Assembly: GCA_014898415.1 (NCBI GenBank) | Contig: RCTD01000035.1 | Span: forward strand, 62,001-126,000 | Source: Stromatinia cepivora | Lineage: Eukaryota; Ascomycota; Leotiomycetes; Helotiales; Sclerotiniaceae | Direction: 5' to 3' | DNA length: 64,000 bases | Shown here: positions 10,956 to 22,561 of the stretch, in pieces | Numbering within the stretch: position 1 is the first letter of the stretch | How the letters are laid out: each line of letters opens with the position of its first letter | The notes under the pieces: generated by a model | What the model was told of the DNA's origin: nothing | The model's database searches: none | Seen by the model: only the letters and a program-made list of their open reading frames with translations | Position numbers and translations under genes: made by a program

Positions 10956-12330
10956 GGTGGGATGGATGGAGGGAATGCGATGTGATGCGATGCGTTATGT
11001 GTGGTTTTGTGCTTGAATGTATATTTCGAGATCGAGTAAAATGGTCGAAGTCGGTGCCGGAATAGAAGATATCGATATCTTAGACTTATTCTAGACGAGA
11101 GATAAAGCTCTTAATCGCCAAATACCAGCACTTATGTACACCGACTTGAGAAGTACGTCGAAGGGGTCGTGAGGGAATTGCCGTTAGCAGCAAAGTCTCA
11201 ATATGGTCGGGTTTATTGAATTGAGCTACTCTAGCTTTTTGGTTGCCGAGGTCAAGATCAAGAGGTTCGTGCACAAGGCAACGCAAGGCTGGATTCTACA
11301 CTTTCTTCCTCAAGATTTCCAGCCAGGATGAAAATGTTTATATTGGTTTGAAGAAAATTAAAGATTGAATAGAAGAATAGGATTAAGTTGAACTAAAATT
11401 ATCTCAAATAGGAGGAAATCATATTATTCTTGTTGACATACATGCGTACCATCAAAGACTTGTATGGAAAATTAGGTATACCATTGAATATCAAGAAATC
11501 ACAAAATCACTTCAAAAACCACAACGTTAAAACATCTTTTGCACAAAAGAATGTATATTTCTAATTTCAGTATATTCATTATGTTAATCGCATCAATCAT
11601 ACTTCAGTATGAGAGTGCTCACGCAGTCTATTGGCTACAGACATGCCACCCTTTCTTCAATCCCATCATTCCACTCTATCTCTCATGATGATGAGAAATA
11701 TGTTTCCTATTTGAGATGGATATTTGCGCCCCACAACAGCAGATGTAACCACTCCTTCTTATTTGTGAATTCCGTGATCGAAATGAAAGTTTACTCTTTC
11801 CTTCCCGCACACCCGGGGGTCAAAGCAAATGAAGCAAGATCCAAAGCAAACACCAAATCATCTTCATGCTACCCCTACACCCAGCTTTATCATTAAAATA
11901 AGAGAACGTTTCGAAACTAGCCACCCGTACATCTTGTCCTAAATGCAAGAGTCTTTCCAAATCTCGGAGAGAAATTTGATGCATATGCAGCAGTGTAGTA
12001 AAGTTATTCTTCTGTATCGCGCCTGTTCAAATCTGAAGAACGCCGAAATCTCGCTCAAAAGTGCAAAGTGCTTTGCCAAGGTATAAACCAAAGAAGCTTG
12101 AAAAAAGGAGACCAATCTGATATCGATTGGCCGTGAGATATTGAAAGATAACATTAAACCCGTCAATGTTCAATCATGTGCATTGCAATGAGGATAGATT
12201 ATCATTCCGGTCATATGTACCAAGTTCGCCTCATAAAGTTGAATTTGACCACCGCGAGATGTGTAGAATTGTGTATAGTAGAGATGGGTGAGGCTCGGGC
12301 AAAAGTTAAATGGTACAGCACAAGTAACGA
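10956..12330. other. Intergenic region
   Basis: Promoter side of the E2 gene and 3' flank of the next minus-strand gene. ORFs of 64-95 codons at 11609-11896, 11939-12166 and 12176-12370 show no domain, signal or composition that would support them. Confidence 0.5.
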
Positions 12331-14949
12331 TCAAGTAGATTCTTTTGTCTCCTTAGGCTTCCAGAACTGAATCATACGACTGATTCGTTTGCTCTTGCTT
12401 CCTTTGTTCTTTTTCTCAATATCGGAACTGTTAGGGGCACGAGATTCGATAGACAATTTGCTTCTTTCGCCATGAGAAGTGCTTATCAAGCGGGACAAGC
12501 TGGCCATGCTAGAGCGTTTTCGAGTTGGGCCACTAGCAGAAGAAACAGAGACCGAACGTTGGCCATCTCGGAAGATGTAACTAGGATTTGCACCACTTTC
12601 TCTTGTCATGGTGGAATTGCTACTTGTCAGCGATGGAACATCATCTACGGACATTCTCAATTCTGGTCCGGGCTCGCCAAGTAGCAACGAGTGGAAGGCA
12701 TTCTCATCTGCAATGGATGATGGAGCTGTGGATATGCGCTGTGTATCGTACGAGAATGGTGACCTGGGAGATGGGAATGAGGAATGGGTGGTCGAATGAG
12801 GACTATTCGGTGTAAGATATGCAGGCTGTAGAGAGAAAGGATTGATCTCAACGGGTGCAAGATCTTTGGCGGGTCGTGGGCGGAAAGGTGGAGTGGCTGT
12901 AGATTCCGAGGACTGTGCGCCAGAATCGGGTCTGGGAGGAATGGAGTCATCTGCAATCTCAATTGGACTGATAGATTCTTCTTCCATATTTGGCTCATCC
13001 TTCAAAGACGTATTGGAGTGGTCGGATTTCAGACTCGCACTAATGTTTTTACGCTCACTTTCACTAGGTCCACTATCATTTTGCTTTACACCTCGTGACT
13101 CGTCAATTGTCCAATCCATATTCTTATCACTATTGGACGCCTCCGTCTCCACGACCGTGATGTCGATACCGAGGGCATTTTGGTCATCATCTTCGGTTCT
13201 GGCCAAAGAATCTTTGTCTGAAGAAGCCTTCGTATCCTCCCATTCATCATCTTCCTCATCTTCTTCAAATACGTCAGCCATGGTGGAGTTGCTACCAAGA
13301 CGATGTATGCCAAATCGATTTTCGAATGGAACCATTTCAGGTGCACTCTCGGTTCGTCGATGGTAATGCATACCCGGTCCTATGAATCCACCCATGCCTG
13401 CTGCACTATGCATTCGTCTCTTGGAAGATGTCTTTTGTGACGATTCCCATTCAGCACCGTAGGAGGAAGGGGTATTGAAAGGACCAAGAGCGGCATCTAG
13501 GTCAATGATAGGACTCATAGCATCGTCATCAGATGGGTAAGTCTGTCTTGGCTTCCATGATGCAAAATCTTGTTGCTCGGGAGCGGGAGATTCTTCAGCA
13601 TGAATAGGTAAAGGTTGAATGTCAAGTGCTGCGGAATCACTCATTGCCGAATAAGGACGCATAGGAGGTGTTGCAGAACGGCGGCCTCCCTTCTTCTTCT
13701 TCTGACCACGACTGCGAGACTTCCTCGATAGTATCGATCCTGCCCAGGATTTGACCTTCTTTTGTTTCTTGCCAGATTTCCTTGATATCGAAGACCTACG
13801 GGAACATGAAGGTTCGATGGACGGCATGTGGTAAATATCTGTGGTGTCAAATTTGGGACTTGAACGCGAGGAAACAGATGCAGTAGTGTCTGGTGTTTTA
13901 TCCATGGATGTTGAACTAACAGGGCGCGATCGGCTTGGTGAAGAGTTGCCAGATGCTGGCTCATGTCCGAAAAACGTCCACTTTTTTCTAGGGCTTGGAG
14001 GGGCTATAGCCTGAATATCATTAAGTAAAGGCATGGATCCACGTCGTCTCTGAGATGGACAGGTCTCTGCTGGTTGAGCTGTATCCTTGATTGGGTCCAA
14101 AATAGCGTTTGCAGTTCTGGGCCGTGAATCCGCTCCTCGAATATTGGGCGATGGCAGGGCGAGAAGGTCCTTATTTGGAGGAGCGAGATTGGCTGGAGGA
14201 GTCACGGTTCCTCCAGACACAATTGAGCTCAAAGAATTGGATACTGAGTGAGATGGTCGCATTGTGACTGTGCTAGATGTATCACTTGAAACTACGCTCA
14301 CTGGCCTAGGAATGAATTCCACGTTTTCCGAGAAGCCGACGCGGACACGATTGAGGGTTTTTATGGGAGAAGCGTCATCATTGCTGGCAGATTTAGGCAG
14401 GCCGGGTACACCTTGTTGATTCTCATGACGGGACGGAGAGGTTGGAGCGGATCCTCCTCGTGGGATTGGCGGTGTATTTGAAGCAGTAGGATTCAGAATC
14501 ATTTTGATATCATGTGCTGATACAGCAGCGGAACGTCGATGTGCATGCCCACGTCTTCCGGGATTAGGCGGAGGTAAAACGTTGTCTCCCTGAGTTGGAC
14601 TGGTACTCATCAATCCTGCGCTCGAGCCTACCTTTCCATCTCCACCTATGAATTCACTCGTACCTCTGCGATGTACAGCCGCTCTAGGGGAATTGGATAG
14701 ATCGAAATTTGCGAAACATGGAGAGACTGGTGGAGAAATAGCAGGACTTGCGGGCGATGGTGTCGTTGTCGTTGATGGATTAAAGGAGAAACTTGGCAAT
14801 TCTGTAGGTATAGACATCGGACGTCGACCTGAGGTTCTTGGAAATGGTGCGGGAGCAGATGATAGAGAAGCCCTTGCGGGAAAGACGAAGGTGGGAAGTT
14901 GTGAAGAAGTGCCAACTTCATTTTGTGCAGTTGATAATATGGTAGCCAT
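12331..14949 (-). CDS. Large Pro/Ser-rich protein (fungal 'cell wall proline rich protein' type)
   Basis: A single exon encodes 872 residues from the ATG at 14947-14949; the frame extends 13 codons further, but MATILSTAQN is the more natural start. The protein is mostly disordered and Ser/Pro-rich, with conserved-looking islands: QLPTFVFPARA near the N-terminus, HRRSAAVSAHDIKMILNP, VGFSENVEFIPRPVS, SPRKKWTFFGHE, a Lys/Arg block (KKQKKVKSWAGSILSRKSR), an acidic run (FEEDEEDDEWED), and a basic C-terminus ending in RMIQFWKPKE. There is no signal peptide or membrane span, so the usual database name 'cell wall proline rich protein', which I recall for such orthologues, is probably misleading. A cytosolic or nuclear regulator with many phosphorylation sites seems likelier. 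That is inference. Confidence 0.75.
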   Translation of the reverse strand: MATILSTAQNEVGTSSQLPTFVFPARASLSSAPAPFPRTSGRRPMSIPTELPSFSFNPSTTTTPSPASPAISPPVSPCFANFDLSNSPRAAVHRRGTSEFIGGDGKVGSSAGLMSTSPTQGDNVLPPPNPGRRGHAHRRSAAVSAHDIKMILNPTASNTPPIPRGGSAPTSPSRHENQQGVPGLPKSASNDDASPIKTLNRVRVGFSENVEFIPRPVSVVSSDTSSTVTMRPSHSVSNSLSSIVSGGTVTPPANLAPPNKDLLALPSPNIRGADSRPRTANAILDPIKDTAQPAETCPSQRRRGSMPLLNDIQAIAPPSPRKKWTFFGHEPASGNSSPSRSRPVSSTSMDKTPDTTASVSSRSSPKFDTTDIYHMPSIEPSCSRRSSISRKSGKKQKKVKSWAGSILSRKSRSRGQKKKKGGRRSATPPMRPYSAMSDSAALDIQPLPIHAEESPAPEQQDFASWKPRQTYPSDDDAMSPIIDLDAALGPFNTPSSYGAEWESSQKTSSKRRMHSAAGMGGFIGPGMHYHRRTESAPEMVPFENRFGIHRLGSNSTMADVFEEDEEDDEWEDTKASSDKDSLARTEDDDQNALGIDITVVETEASNSDKNMDWTIDESRGVKQNDSGPSESERKNISASLKSDHSNTSLKDEPNMEEESISPIEIADDSIPPRPDSGAQSSESTATPPFRPRPAKDLAPVEINPFSLQPAYLTPNSPHSTTHSSFPSPRSPFSYDTQRISTAPSSIADENAFHSLLLGEPGPELRMSVDDVPSLTSSNSTMTRESGANPSYIFRDGQRSVSVSSASGPTRKRSSMASLSRLISTSHGERSKLSIESRAPNSSDIEKKNKGSKSKRISRMIQFWKPKETKEST

Positions 14950-17900
14950 GTTGCCTAAAATCGGGTCGAACAACCAACAATTGGACAAACCCCTAGAAGA
15001 ATACCATATGGTTCAAGTAAAATATAATATGTTATCGAAGAAGAAACCGCTCGCAGTTCCAAAATATAAGGTGAGATGTACGCTGATTCGAGAGAGAGAA
15101 TTATTCGATTCAAATCGTAATATGGGAATACGGGTGACACAACGACAACGATCCAATCTGCGATAGTTAATTTAGCATGTACACCCTTTCAATGCATCCA
15201 AATAAATGAATGCGCAAGATCTGATAAAAGTAATTGCAGTGGTAGAAATGGATAGATTTTCGACATACATTCGGAGGCTGCAAAGATGAGGTCTCGGAGA
15301 TACTGGGTGAAATTGAAGAAATTCGATGAATAACTGATTCGTAAAATTGCAGAAGAGAAAGGAGTGATAAAATGTAGTTAGTATTAAAGGAATGGACGGT
15401 AGAGATCAGAAGCAAAGCCCTTTGATATGGACATGCAACTGAATCTACTACCAAAGGAAGAAGGGTTTGGAAGAGGTGGTTGTTGGGGAGGGGGGGGGAG
15501 AGAGAAGAAGTTGTGACCAAAAAACCAAAAGGACCACCAAAATAAGATTCTATGAAAGACGGAGAGGTGGTATGTGAGTTGAAATTCGTCCCAAAATGCT
15601 GGCGTTAGCTAAGAAAAGCACGCTAAAAAGTCACTTAAACTCAGAGGTTAGAAAAGTGGATCTAAGAAATTAATAAGGAAGACAAGTATCTACTTAGGAA
15701 TAAGTAGGTAGTTTTTGATAAAAAGAGAGAAGAGGTTCAAAGGTTCAAAGAGGACTTTACTGTAATGTACCTACTGAGAATTTACATAGTATCTGCTACC
15801 TCACCTGGGTAGTAGTAATTATTGAGCAAAGAAAGAGGATTCCGAACATTGAATCAGAATCAGATTCAATATCGAATTAATAATCCTATAATACACTCAC
15901 CCCCTCAATTCCTTGTCAAGAATTATCTCACGGTCATTCACTTCCTTGATACAAACAAATCCACTACCTTACCTGATTTTGGTCAAGTCTATTCAGATAG
16001 ATCAGAAAAAAGCCGGAGAGAACGTGGATCTTTCCCGGGCGCCCCAGGAACATATCTCCATCAAGTGTGCAATACGACGTACAAATGCAGTACACAGTAA
16101 CCGGTACCTTTTTACAGACGTAGTGTAGTGAAAGGGATTCATCGGAAGAATATCTGAGACTTCGTTGCCCTGTTGCCCTTGTTGTCCGTGGAGAATCATC
16201 ACTTAGATAAACCAAGTCCTTTTTCCCTCCTTCGAATGGATTACACGGGTTACACGGGTTACACGTTGTACAGTGAGCACTCTATCTTGCATCTCCAAAT
16301 CACCAATTTACACAATTAATAAGAACCCATTGTTTAGGTGAAAGTTTGAAAGAGTACAGGGTAACAACGTAGCATCCAAACAAAATTCGACATGGCCACT
16401 GTACGAACTGTACGAATTTACGAAATTTGAGTGATGAAGGGGGAAATTACTAAATAACTCCATATGGTATTTTCCAAAGTATCTAAAGCCTAAATAGGTA
16501 AAGGATTCTTGGTTGAATAACTTTAGTTAACAGCTGACCCATCAAGGTTTCATCTGATGATAAGAAGAATAAGGTGTAAGATGTACTTTTTGCGGGGGTG
16601 GTTGGACTTTGAAATGCTCAGATGTCTTTCTATTGAGCCGTGAGTTTAGAATTAGTGAAGCTTCATGATGACAAAAATAGACTTATTCCAGCTAAGTCAT
16701 TGGTTAAAGTACGGAAGTACAAGCATTCAAGTCTTTGTATAAAAGTCATTTGTATGGAAACCCCTACTAAAAATTTGATTGTCGCCTTGTCCAATACCCA
16801 TAATAAAACTCCGATAATACATTATCAAATCTTAAGAAATTCGATGAAAATGTGATGATGCCGAATTTACTTCAATTTTGTGTACTTGATTGAGTTGTTC
16901 TATTCTTACCTCTCTTCAAGCCTTCAAGCAGAATATTCTAAAAAGGTACTCGGTATACATTGTCTAGTATTCCATTTTTGTCTTTCAACCTCTCCTCTAG
17001 CTTTTCCGGAGTGACCGAGGAAGGCGCTGCTAAAATTCATGCACGACTTGAACTGCTTTGGCGTTTTTGATATCCTTTCCTTGCCTGCATGTGCAGGATA
17101 TCCTTCTACGCTGAAGACAGGAATAATTCTATGCAGTTGCTTGAAAGGATGGATGCGTAAAAGATGCGTTAAGATATGCATCCCATATGCATAAGTTCTA
17201 CTCGGCTACTGTAATTTAAGTTTACTTCCTCTGGCTCTGCTTATCTCTTCACTACTGCAGTGTTGTTAAAAGCGCGCAGCCTCTGCACAGCTGTCACTCG
17301 ATCTTGTGCGTTGCAAGCCAAAAAAAGAATGGGATAAATCGCAATATTTGATCCACTTTCGAACATTGAACATTGAACATTGAACACTTGCATGCCAGGT
17401 CCAAGTCCAATCTTGCATCACCATTCGTCCTATTCATTTCATTACCTATTTAACGTACGCCATCTTACTCATTGTATTTGAACATTTTTTGACACTCCCG
17501 CGTCATTTGATTAAAAGCTAATATGCCGTACAAACTACAATGGCACATACCCGAATTATATGCACTGAAGTTCTTCAGGGTCTTTCAAGGAAGTTGAAGG
17601 GGCTCCATCCCATTAAAATTATTGACCTGCAACCTTTCGCTACAGTGCTTGGTGCATGAAATTTTGGGATTAACAGGCTTAATCCTTCAGCCGCGTAAGG
17701 CGAAAGAATCGTATTGGAGAAGACAAGCATGGATTCCCAAGTCTTCAATCAATGTGATGTTAATTGTTCCTTTTGATGAGATAAAACACCAAGACTCATC
17801 TCATTCATCGCTTCCCATTTCGACATACGAAGTTTCTCTCTAAACAACCTTAACTCATATTGTGCTAATTTACCATAACCCATGGAAGAACAAAAGATGG

Positions 17901-18888
17901 AGGAGATCGTTGGATCTCGGATATTGATATGATTTGATTGTTCATACCTGGCGATCGGTTCACTCTGCCGTGTCCTCCCTACTAGTGTACCTTTCTTAAC
18001 CCCTCTCCCCTCATCCTGGATTCCCGGTAAAGGTACCGTACTCAATTAGGAATTCAATTGCTGTACCAACAGGCAAATTTGACAAGTTAACCAGTCATCA
18101 TCAATCACCCCTGACCCGAACTACCCTACCATTTCTCCATCTCTTGTTCGCATGCATCAATCTTGAATCGGAATTAGTGTAGCCTTTCTGCAGGTTCATC
18201 TCACAACCTATTCTATATATGGTCAAGCACGTTTTAGATACTCCAGCAAAAAACCACAAACAGATCTCTAATTGGTCAATTGCGAATCTCGCGGTCGAGC
18301 CTCTTTCTGCGTCGTTTCTTGAACAGCTGCACACGCTGCAGCCCTCTGTAAAGCCATGCTTACGCCATTTATGGAATAGAGATTCGTGATTCAAGAAGCG
18401 GTCTGAACGAAAACCTGGAGGAGGAATCAAGCAAGTGGGTAAGCGAAGGCGCGTCCTTCTCGGGTTAATTACGATTTTTCTTTGGCTTCTTGATGATATC
18501 AGTGATTCGTTAATGAAGAGGTGCCGGGATGAATTGTCGTGTTTCACCCAGGAGAAAGAGATATTTCGCTGTTATTTCCCTAAACTAATGATCATTATGA
18601 AAATCCAATTTCGTTTCATCAAAATTACAGCTTTTTGCCTTCAACATGACAATAAGCAAAAATAAATCTGGTGGTTTGGTTCTTAACAACTTAAACAATA
18701 TAATGTTGACTTGACGACCATAAGGTAACTTCACTGCAAACCAAAATCTAGAACTTCCACTGCCGTGCTACTTGCTCGACCGGGTCGGTAATCACGTGAA
18801 ACACGATGACTAATATTTGAAGATTTGAACTTCCCTGCACTTTCTCGTGTTCAACCGGAAAACAGAAAAGCTCCATGACTCTCCCGAC
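14950..18888. other. Long intergenic region (3.9 kb) without supported genes
   Basis: It contains the promoter and 5' UTR of the preceding minus-strand gene, a G-tract at about 15490, small tandem repeats (GGTTACACG near 16240; GAACATT near 17360), and a CACGTG box at about 18794 in the promoter of the next gene. Short ORFs, the longest being 148 codons at 18101-18547, show no recognisable feature. No tRNA or rRNA was seen. Confidence 0.5.
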
Positions 18889-21482
18889 ATGGGATATCAG
18901 ATGCTACATCTCTCGTGTCGACGAGTGGGGATCTCGAGCAGAGTTTTTCACAATGTGAGTCGTTACCGAGGCCGACAAAGAATAGCCAACCGCGTATTCT
19001 CACAGACTGCCAAAGTTGGCGACGATGTTAAAGAAGACTACGAAGGTGGGCTCAAAATATTTCGAGTTGCATCACAACGACACAGACTCGTAAGGAATGT
19101 CGATTCATTCGCCAATTATTATCCAACTGTTGCTGGAGAAACAATTTTCGGGGACCTGGTTAAGGATATCAAATCAGACCTACAAGGGCGTCAAGATGGA
19201 TCGCAGCAGAAGACTTCCAGCAAAGATCCGTATCGGTCTAGGATCAAATCTCAAGATGAGCATCGTATCAAGAAAATCAATAATGATCATTCTGTTTCGA
19301 CCACATCTGATATGGTTCTCGAGCGAAAACCTTCTTCGCTGAGTCCTCGTCAATTTAGCATCATTTCTCCGGATCCCAAGCGCACTGTAAGCCACGCCGA
19401 TACTCTTATAATGCCGCCATCACTCATATCATATAGACTAAAGAACAAGTCCTGAAACTCATCTCCAGACGTACCCGCATGACAAAAGCTCGATACTTCG
19501 CAGACTTCTCTAGTGTTTCAGCCGAGGAGGCAGTTGTGATTCTGGTTACCCCAGCCTTCGCGAAATGGCTTGAAGATGACGGGTTTTTCATCAAACGTGT
19601 CTTGGAATGTTTTACATATTATCACGTGGATAAAAAGCCGAACTACGTTGTTGTTGTCGGTGCCGTGGTTGATGGAATTCCTCCTTCACCTCATGATATT
19701 CCCGTTGCGGAGCGTGTTGGGTCACTTGAGGGATTTTCATTCTTGCATGGCTTACGGAGTCAACTATTGAGACCCGAAAATGTGTGGAAACCTGAATCAT
19801 TCAAGAATGATACGACGAATCCTGAAAAATTGTCACATCTTATAATTTCAGGAAAAAATCGGCAGAAGCCAGGCGAAGAATCATTGGCGACTACTATAAG
19901 TCTACCTTTGGCAAATACTTTATTTGTAAACGGAAAACATTCAACCCTCGAGATATCTCAATGGACTCGCAGACATGAGGGTGAATATAAATGCTTACAA
20001 ACTGCACATAAGCAATATCAGCATATCAAAGCTTTTCATCATGAAAATACCATGATTCCACCAATATTTGTACCGGCAGTTCCTCTCACATTACCTCGAC
20101 CCGTTGCAAACGGCTTAGGCAATATTATTCGACAGCTATCTTTCGGACCGGATGATACAGATAACAGACCGGCTTCTTCAGAGCTGGAAACTCAGGTCAC
20201 ACGATATATGGAGTTTAGTAAACTGCATACAAACATCGGAGTATGGGCGTTGATATACCGAAAGGAGCTCCTAGATCCAAATCTCAAGGCCACAACGCTC
20301 GAGAAGACAGAAGATCTCGAGCCAACTTGGGGCGATGATGACAAGAATCTAAGATTTGTGGGTACTCAGATAGCTCTTGGAGCTATTCTTTGCCGCGTTG
20401 GTGAGTAACTTCAAATCGATTTAGCTCGTTATATTCCCATCCGAGCATGCAGAAGGCTAATTTTATTAGTGAGCGGTGGTGGTGGTTGGGGCGCTAAACA
20501 AGGCCTCTTGTCCTTGGATCCTCAATTGACATACGAAGATATTGCTTCGGCGAGGTTTGACTATACTCCCCATAGAATCGAAGAAGGGCAAGATTCAACA
20601 TTGGGCAATCTCGCTCGGCGCGGTGATCACATACAATTCTTTACCATCAATCCCAACAAGTTAAAGGAACCCGAATCTCTAATGGAAAATCCGGCATCAA
20701 ATGAATTATCCGAAGTAGATTCCAATGTCAGTGACGACGGGAAAGTGGGAAACAAACTCATCACACTAGAACCGTACAAGACTCAGCTAAATCTCCGTGA
20801 AGCTACTGACCTCTGTTGGTCCAAGAGAACTACATTCGGAGTAGTTCCTAGTACAATCGACAAACTACCCAAAAGTGACATTGCCTCGGCATCAACCGCT
20901 TCTGACGAAACGTTGCCTTTCCTTGCCTTTCGAAAAGGCGAGTTTGGCGCCGTATCCGAATCGGGAATTTACCTCCATTCTTCGCACCAGAAACAACTCA
21001 ATGCTAAAACGTATGAACACATCAATACGAAAATCGACATGCCATATTCATACGTATATCGCGATCAACCCGGGACGACGCCCAAGAAAACCAGAGAATA
21101 CAAAAAGAGGATGAATTCCCTTCAAAGGAGATATCCCAAAAAATCCCCCGATGAAGAAGTTATTCCTTCCTTGTTTTCTGATATGACATCAAGATTCATG
21201 GTCACGACTGGACGCGTCCCTACTAAAGAAGAGGAAAGGGAAATTTTCGCCGAGTGCCATATTTATCCTCGAATAGGAAATTCAACGCACATAATAGAGA
21301 AATTCTTTCCAATTCGTAAACAGAGGGTGGGACATACGCTATGGCCGAAATATTCGCCAGAGCCGGAGTCGAAGAAACAATTTTCTATTAGGAGGGTTGC
21401 GGTACCTGTTAGGGAGTTGAGGATTAGGTTTCCTTATATTAAAGAGGATGAAGGTTCTTCGTCTTCAGATGGTACTTCGTAA
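18889..21482 (+). CDS. Uncharacterised protein with mitochondrial presequence
   Basis: Three exons (18889-19386, 19437-20400, 20470-21482) join in frame to 824 residues. The introns are only 50 and 69 bp, with GTAAGC and GTGAGT donors. The first in-frame ATG gives an Arg/Ser-rich, acid-poor N-terminus with a plausible cleavage region around RVFSQT, a textbook mitochondrial targeting sequence. The body has well-ordered segments (VVVVGAVVDGIP, GSLEGFSFLHG, SLPLANTLFVNG, and SGGGGWGAKQGLLSLDP just after the second intron). The C-terminal about 100 residues are basic with a Ser/Asp-rich tail. No membrane span is clear. I do not recognise the family. The clean splicing and a glycine-rich motif at an exon start make it a real gene, likely conserved in fungi. 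Confidence 0.8.
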
Positions 21483-22561
21483 TTGCTGTCAAGACGATTT
21501 TGGTCAGGTGTGTGGGCTTGAGGTCGGATTGGTGGATTGATGGTTGGTTGACTTTTTGCGAAACATCTGGGAAAAGGAAAAGGAAGGGGAAGGAGGAGGA
21601 GAAGATGAGTAAATCAGGAGAAGATAACATACTAGGAAGAAGTATATAAAGTAATATCACCATTTCAAATCTAACTATGTATCAAAAGTAATATATACCA
21701 AGGCACGACAAGACAAATAAACACATTTAAAATATATACAATACCTCAATCTCAACCTCCATCTCCATCTCCATCCCCATCTCCATCAAATCAAATCAAA
21801 TCAAATCAAACTCCAAGAAAAAGATTATCTCAATCTCTCCCTCCCAGAATCAGAGTGAAACAAACATTCTACATCACAAACATTCTTCCTTCCTTCCTTC
21901 CTTCCTCACCCACCCATCTATCCATGCAGATTCCATCCAGATTCCATCCAGATTCCATCCATATCCCCCTCCTCCTCCTCCCCCTCCCCCCCAAACCTCG
22001 CATCCCCAAAATCTCCTAGTATCTATTACCCAATACCTAGTATTTAGTAGCACATAAAAACCCCTGAGATATAAATTATAATTAATTTTATAATCAACTG
22101 TGTAATCAATTGTATAATCAGAGCGGCGAGAGGAAGATAGACCATTTATCTACATACTGTAATGATGGGGTATAGGATAAATAGTCCATGAGTGAGGTGT
22201 GAGGTGTGGGTTATGGATTATGGATGGGATTAACGAGAAGGAGATGAGTATATTATAGGTTTGAGAGGAGTGCTTGTCGTTATATAGGTAGTTGCGGATA
22301 TCTTAAAGAAAGGTGAAAATTCATGGATCGTTGAGGATATTTGTGAGAAGAGATGATAAATTGATGTTTTTCTTTCTTTGTATTCTTCTAAAAGTGTGAT
22401 GAGAATCAGAAACGCACTCGATTACATGTAGCAATCAATACTTATGCATTGACCCGCTCCCAGTCTATAAGAATATTCCGATATTATACGCGTTAAACAA
22501 TCTAAGCCATAAGCGATCCAGAGCTAGAAAGAAATTTCCTCCTATTGTACTGCACAAAAAT
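21483..22561. other. Convergent intergenic region with short repeats
   Basis: It lies between the 3' ends of two convergent genes. It holds pyrimidine-rich short repeats (CATCTC, AAATC, TTCC and ATTCCATCCAG units, about 21750-21960) and AT-rich sequence. No gene is seen. Confidence 0.6.

Noticed and set aside
12842..13366. 174-codon plus-strand ORF opposite the Pro/Ser-rich gene
   Set aside because: Antisense shadow of a Ser-rich coding exon.
16235..16268. Short GGTTACACG repeats as a telomere-like or CRISPR-like array
   Set aside because: Only about three units with no spacers; an ordinary short tandem repeat.
18101..18547. 148-codon minus-strand ORF
   Set aside because: No domain, signal or motif; composition like intergenic DNA.
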